NCBI GenBank assembly: GCA_964573725.1
Contig: CAZNLJ010000006.1
Coordinates: forward strand, 95,747 to 159,746
DNA length: 64,000 bases
Source: UBA6168 sp964573725
GTDB taxonomy: Bacteria > Bacteroidota > Bacteroidia > Chitinophagales > Saprospiraceae
Direction: 5' to 3'
The stretch's first letter is position 1. Each line of letters starts with the position of its first letter. Of this stretch, positions 63,461 to 64,000 are shown in pieces. The translations under genes and the position numbers were made by a program. The notes under the pieces were generated by a model. The model saw only the letters and a program-made list of their open reading frames with translations. It searched no databases and was not told the origin of the DNA.

Positions 63461-63720
63461 TCCATCATACGCGCCAACGCCATACCGGCCCGGTCTTGCC
63501 GGGGGGGTCGGAACCTGCACGTGCCGCTTCCCTTCGCCGCTATATCGCTCCGTGCGGCGTAAGCACGCTTCCTGCCTCTTGCATGCGTACGCCCGTCCTT
63601 CCTCTTTAGCGAATCGGTCGATTGACCATGTGCTTTCCGGCACAATCCGCGTGCGGCGGTATTTTCCCATCGCCGGGATGGAAATCCGCCTCTTCCCGTC
63701 CTTATTCCGGTTGCCTGCCC

Positions 63721-64000
63721 TCATTCCAATTGGCAGCCTTCCATCTGAATTTCGAACAACCCCCCGGTCTCGACCTCAAACCCCGGTAGCAGGGTAACGG
63801 AACCGTTGGCTTTGAAGGTCACACTCGTCCCGATGGCCACGGATCCGACCGACGTGAGGTCCACACCGGATTCGTAGGTGCCGCCCGGAATGGGCACTTC
63901 GTCTACGGCAAGGAATGCGGGGCAACAATTGGTCGCTTCTGATAGGGTCACCGGATTGAGGACATAGCCGGTAGCGCAAGTGGTATCCGCGGCGAGCCGG
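63721..64000 (-). CDS. C-terminus of a surface protein (5' end outside window)
   Basis: The minus-strand frame is open from base 63999 to the stop at 63721, about 92 residues, so the gene starts beyond the window. The visible part has a Cys-bearing segment (DTTCATGYVLNPVTLSEATN), then GSVAIGTSVTFKANGSVTLL and PGFEVETGGLFEIQMEGC. This last stretch is the short beta-helical coil motif found near the end of many Bacteroidota secreted proteins, often just before a sorting domain. Here the protein ends with it (GCQLE). A GTG at 63951 is an unlikely start because the family-like sequence continues upstream. The rest of the architecture cannot be seen. Confidence 0.7.
   Translation of the reverse strand, partial: RLAADTTCATGYVLNPVTLSEATNCCPAFLAVDEVPIPGGTYESGVDLTSVGSVAIGTSVTFKANGSVTLLPGFEVETGGLFEIQMEGCQLE

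Overview
The window is a stretch of GC-rich chromosome from a member of the Bacteroidota. The gene content points to the Saprospiria/Lewinella side of the phylum (inference). Evidence: two giant surface proteins end in the gliding-motility-associated C-terminal domain (CHU_C type), six further proteins end in a type A type IX secretion (T9SS) sorting domain, there is a PorP/SprF protein next to one giant adhesin, an Oar-like TonB receptor, and several start regions carry the Bacteroidota -7 box TAnnTTTG. No rRNA, tRNA, CRISPR array, phage or complete transposase gene was seen.

Layout. 1-1.6 kb: the end of 4-hydroxyphenylpyruvate dioxygenase and a PAP2 phosphatase. 1.8-9.2 kb: a 1908-residue repeat adhesin, then a convergent pair encoding a T9SS cargo protein and a small TonB-plug-like lipoprotein. 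9.5-12 kb: an HlyD-like protein, a VTC-domain protein and a DUF4956 membrane protein in one operon. 12.1-12.7 kb: two nested copies of a 300-bp dispersed element. 12.9-17.5 kb: a secreted M28 peptidase and a SNF2 helicase. 17.7-25.8 kb: an operon of giant adhesin, PorP/SprF and OmpA/PD40 protein. 25.9-28.6 kb: a dimethylargininase-like enzyme and a GMC oxidoreductase. 28.7-38.7 kb (minus strand): an SprB-like repeat protein, an FG-GAP protein, a sulfatase and ClpB. 39.6-47 kb (minus strand): a secreted N-formylglutamate-amidohydrolase-like protein, a secreted sugar dehydrogenase-like protein with PA14, and an Oar-like TonB receptor with a long leader. 47.5-52.3 kb: a very large NtrY-like histidine kinase and an EamA permease. 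53.3-64 kb: an HYR/dockerin-like surface protein, a fused FAD/Fe-S dehydrogenase, a lipoprotein plus DUF5723-like outer-membrane protein, and the C-terminus of another surface protein.

The dominant theme is envelope and secreted proteins, probably for gliding, adhesion and polymer use on surfaces. The most novel-looking signal is a non-coding element family of about 300 bp (four copies here). It has 15-17-bp inverted termini, an internal GC hairpin and apparent 9-bp target duplications, and one copy is inserted inside another. Further points are an exact ten-fold 54-residue tandem repeat, the VTC/DUF4956/HlyD operon, and a roughly 300-nt TonB-receptor leader carrying a short ORF and direct repeats.
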